Shown piece by piece: positions 62,576-64,000 of a stretch of DNA of 64,000 nucleotides. Made by a program: the position numbers and the translations under genes. Position 1 is the first letter of the stretch. The number at the start of each line of letters is the position of its first letter. Below the pieces are notes generated by a model, which searched no databases, was not told where the DNA came from, and worked only from the letters and a program-made list of their open reading frames with translations. The DNA comes from Leptospira limi (GTDB lineage Bacteria; Spirochaetota; Leptospiria; Leptospirales; Leptospiraceae), in the NCBI RefSeq assembly GCF_026151395.1, contig NZ_JAMQPV010000001.1:806001-870000 (forward strand). The letters are read 5' to 3'.

Positions 62576-63994
62576 TTACTTGGATACCAATTGTTTTTGT
62601 TTGCGAGAAGAAAGAACATGGCTCTTCTCTGAATGGTACATGGCACGTGCTTCGATTGGCAAATGGTTTCCTTCCTTTGCTGCTCTTTTTTTACCTTGTT
62701 CCATTTCTTTTTTCATATCATACAAAAAACTATCATAATCCACTTGGATGGTATGCCTTGAACTATTCACATACCTTTTTTTCATCGCCTTCTCATCTTT
62801 GAGAATGCTTCTTTCCATTTCTTCTTTGGATGGCAAAACATAGTTTCCAGTTAGGTACTGAGAAATCCATTTCCCTTGGCATTCTGCTAGTGGCATAATG
62901 GCACCTAACGGTTGCATGAGGCCCACAAAGAATAAATTGTTAATTCCAGGTTTCATCATCTTATAATAAAGTGGGATATAATTGTTTGGCGCAGAGAGAA
63001 AATCTTCTTCAAAAAAAGGAAATTTGATATTATACCCTGTGCAGTAAATGAGAACATCTGCTTCTTCCTCGGTACCATCGGCAAAGGCAATTTTTTTACC
63101 ACGGAGTTCGGTGATCACAGGTTTTGGTTTGATATCACCTCGGCCAAGTCTCACCAGTAAGTCTTGGGAAATGGTTGGGTGAGCAGATCCAAATTTATGA
63201 TCTGGTTTAGGTAAACCAAAGTCTTCCATTTTCCCCACTCCAAAACGAATCAGAAGGTGAGCGAGTGTTTGTTGGATGAAAAATGGAACCCAATGCGGAG
63301 TGTATTCGGTTAATTTGTCTAATGGTTTTCCAAAAAGATAATTGGGGATGACATAAGCACCTCTCCTTGCTGACAAAAATACTTTTTTAGCAACACCAGG
63401 TCTCGATAATTCTACCGAGATATCCATGGCACTATTTCCCATGCCAAGAACCACTACGTTTTTTTCTTCGCAGTTAACAGGTGTTTTTGGGTCTACATAG
63501 GAATGTGAATGGATGGTTTGTCCAGAAAATTTTCCCGGGAAAGCCGGGTCGGGCCAACGTTCACTCCAGTGATGGCCATTCGCAACAACTAACACATCAT
63601 AGATTTGTGTGGGTCCTTTTTCTGGAGTAATCCTCCAAAGACCATCTTCTGTACGTTCGACTTTTTTCACTCCATTTTTGAATTGGATGTGTTTGCGAAG
63701 CCCAAAGTGGTCTACATAGGATAAAAAGTATTGTTGGATGGGCTCGTGATTGGGATAATCGGGATAGTTTGTTGGCATTGGGAAATCACGATATTCCATT
63801 CTGTCCCGATGGGTGTTGATGTGTAAGGATTTATAAATATTACTCAGGCCATTGTCATTTTTGTAACGCCAGTTGCCACCAACATCACTTCCCTTTTCGT
63901 AACAATCAAACGGAATGCCGTGTTCTTTTAAGGATTTGATGACGGTGATTCCAGAAGAACCAGCTCCAATTACACATACTTTAGGAAGTGCCAT
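62576..63994 (-). CDS. Flavin-containing monooxygenase-like protein
   Basis: 472 residues. The FAD loop GAGSSG (residues 10-15) is followed by the NADPH loop GMGNSAMD (about 189), and the FMO fingerprint F-x-G-x-x-x-H-x-x-x-Y is met by FSGQTIHSHSY just before it. The ATG motif-like region CTGYNIKFPFF lies near residue 330. FMOs and Baeyer-Villiger enzymes oxygenate nitrogen, sulphur or ketone groups; substrate unknown. The C terminus is basic. The start is near the end of the window, with what lies upstream unseen. Confidence 0.9.
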   Translation of the reverse strand: MALPKVCVIGAGSSGITVIKSLKEHGIPFDCYEKGSDVGGNWRYKNDNGLSNIYKSLHINTHRDRMEYRDFPMPTNYPDYPNHEPIQQYFLSYVDHFGLRKHIQFKNGVKKVERTEDGLWRITPEKGPTQIYDVLVVANGHHWSERWPDPAFPGKFSGQTIHSHSYVDPKTPVNCEEKNVVVLGMGNSAMDISVELSRPGVAKKVFLSARRGAYVIPNYLFGKPLDKLTEYTPHWVPFFIQQTLAHLLIRFGVGKMEDFGLPKPDHKFGSAHPTISQDLLVRLGRGDIKPKPVITELRGKKIAFADGTEEEADVLIYCTGYNIKFPFFEEDFLSAPNNYIPLYYKMMKPGINNLFFVGLMQPLGAIMPLAECQGKWISQYLTGNYVLPSKEEMERSILKDEKAMKKRYVNSSRHTIQVDYDSFLYDMKKEMEQGKKRAAKEGNHLPIEARAMYHSEKSHVLSSRKQKQLVSK

Positions 63995-64000
63995 AAGGGA

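Overview
This AT-rich window reads as a piece of a Leptospira chromosome, probably from a non-pathogenic or little-studied species (the clade is inference). The pointers are a DUF1574-type protein beside an MBOAT acyltransferase, many small lipoproteins with loose spirochaete lipoboxes, a spiro-SPASM radical SAM gene, a LIC12922-like SurA-fold protein, the flagellar run flbD-motA-motB-fliL, and the order ftsH-pth-rplY-prs-glmU-tRNA-Gln-ispE. There is no phage, insertion sequence, CRISPR array, rRNA or integrase. Genes are tightly packed, many overlap by 1-4 bases (TAATG or ATGA junctions), and I saw no convincing intrinsic terminator.

Layout. 1-6.2 kb: surface and envelope genes (MBOAT/DUF1574 pair, SBBP-repeat, Ig/PA and acidic-tail lipoproteins). 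6.2-9.0 kb: a gene-poor gap with palindromes, then transhydrogenase subunits PntA2 and PntB with an orphan NarL-type response regulator. 9.0-15.5 kb (minus strand): TPR protein, an SpsF-like/PseG-like fusion, spiro-SPASM radical SAM protein, SurA-like chaperone and aspartate kinase. 15.6-20.8 kb: desaturase, small lipoproteins, a quinone-reductase-like enzyme, an MCE protein and a glycosyltransferase. 20.8-24.6 kb: flagellar stator operon, kdsB and a DUF1003 protein. 24.7-31.5 kb: a Kef-type antiporter, then a TolC/HlyD/ABC export cassette whose ABC ATPase lacks its catalytic motifs.

31.6-36.3 kb: YceI protein, AAC(3)-I-like acetyltransferase, lipoprotein, an ArsR-SRPBCC pair with a clear operator, a decayed YceI remnant, and ligA. 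36.3-45.4 kb: M23 peptidase, SanA-like protein, a membrane protein, a b561-like/YceI pair, a J-domain protein, acyl-CoA dehydrogenase, two transporters and a hotdog protein. 45.5-51.3 kb: a GpsA-acyltransferase fusion, SLC13 transporter, lipoproteins and an EVE protein. 51.3-57.3 kb: the housekeeping run ftsH to ispE with tRNA-Gln. 57.3-64 kb: WYL regulator, FabD-like acyltransferase, a 47-residue small protein, a sodium:solute symporter, an M23 lipoprotein and a flavin monooxygenase.

The most notable observations are: (1) the protein in the pth slot keeps the fold signature but has lost nearly every catalytic residue of peptidyl-tRNA hydrolase; (2) the export cassette ABC protein is a pseudo-ATPase (Walker A Lys to Asp, Walker B Glu to Gly, H-loop His to Lys); (3) a compact spirochaete-type sugar-nucleotide/radical SAM cluster of unknown product; (4) a 27-codon YceI relic between arsR and ligA; (5) a promoter-embedded ArsR operator predicted to make a nearly leaderless mRNA.
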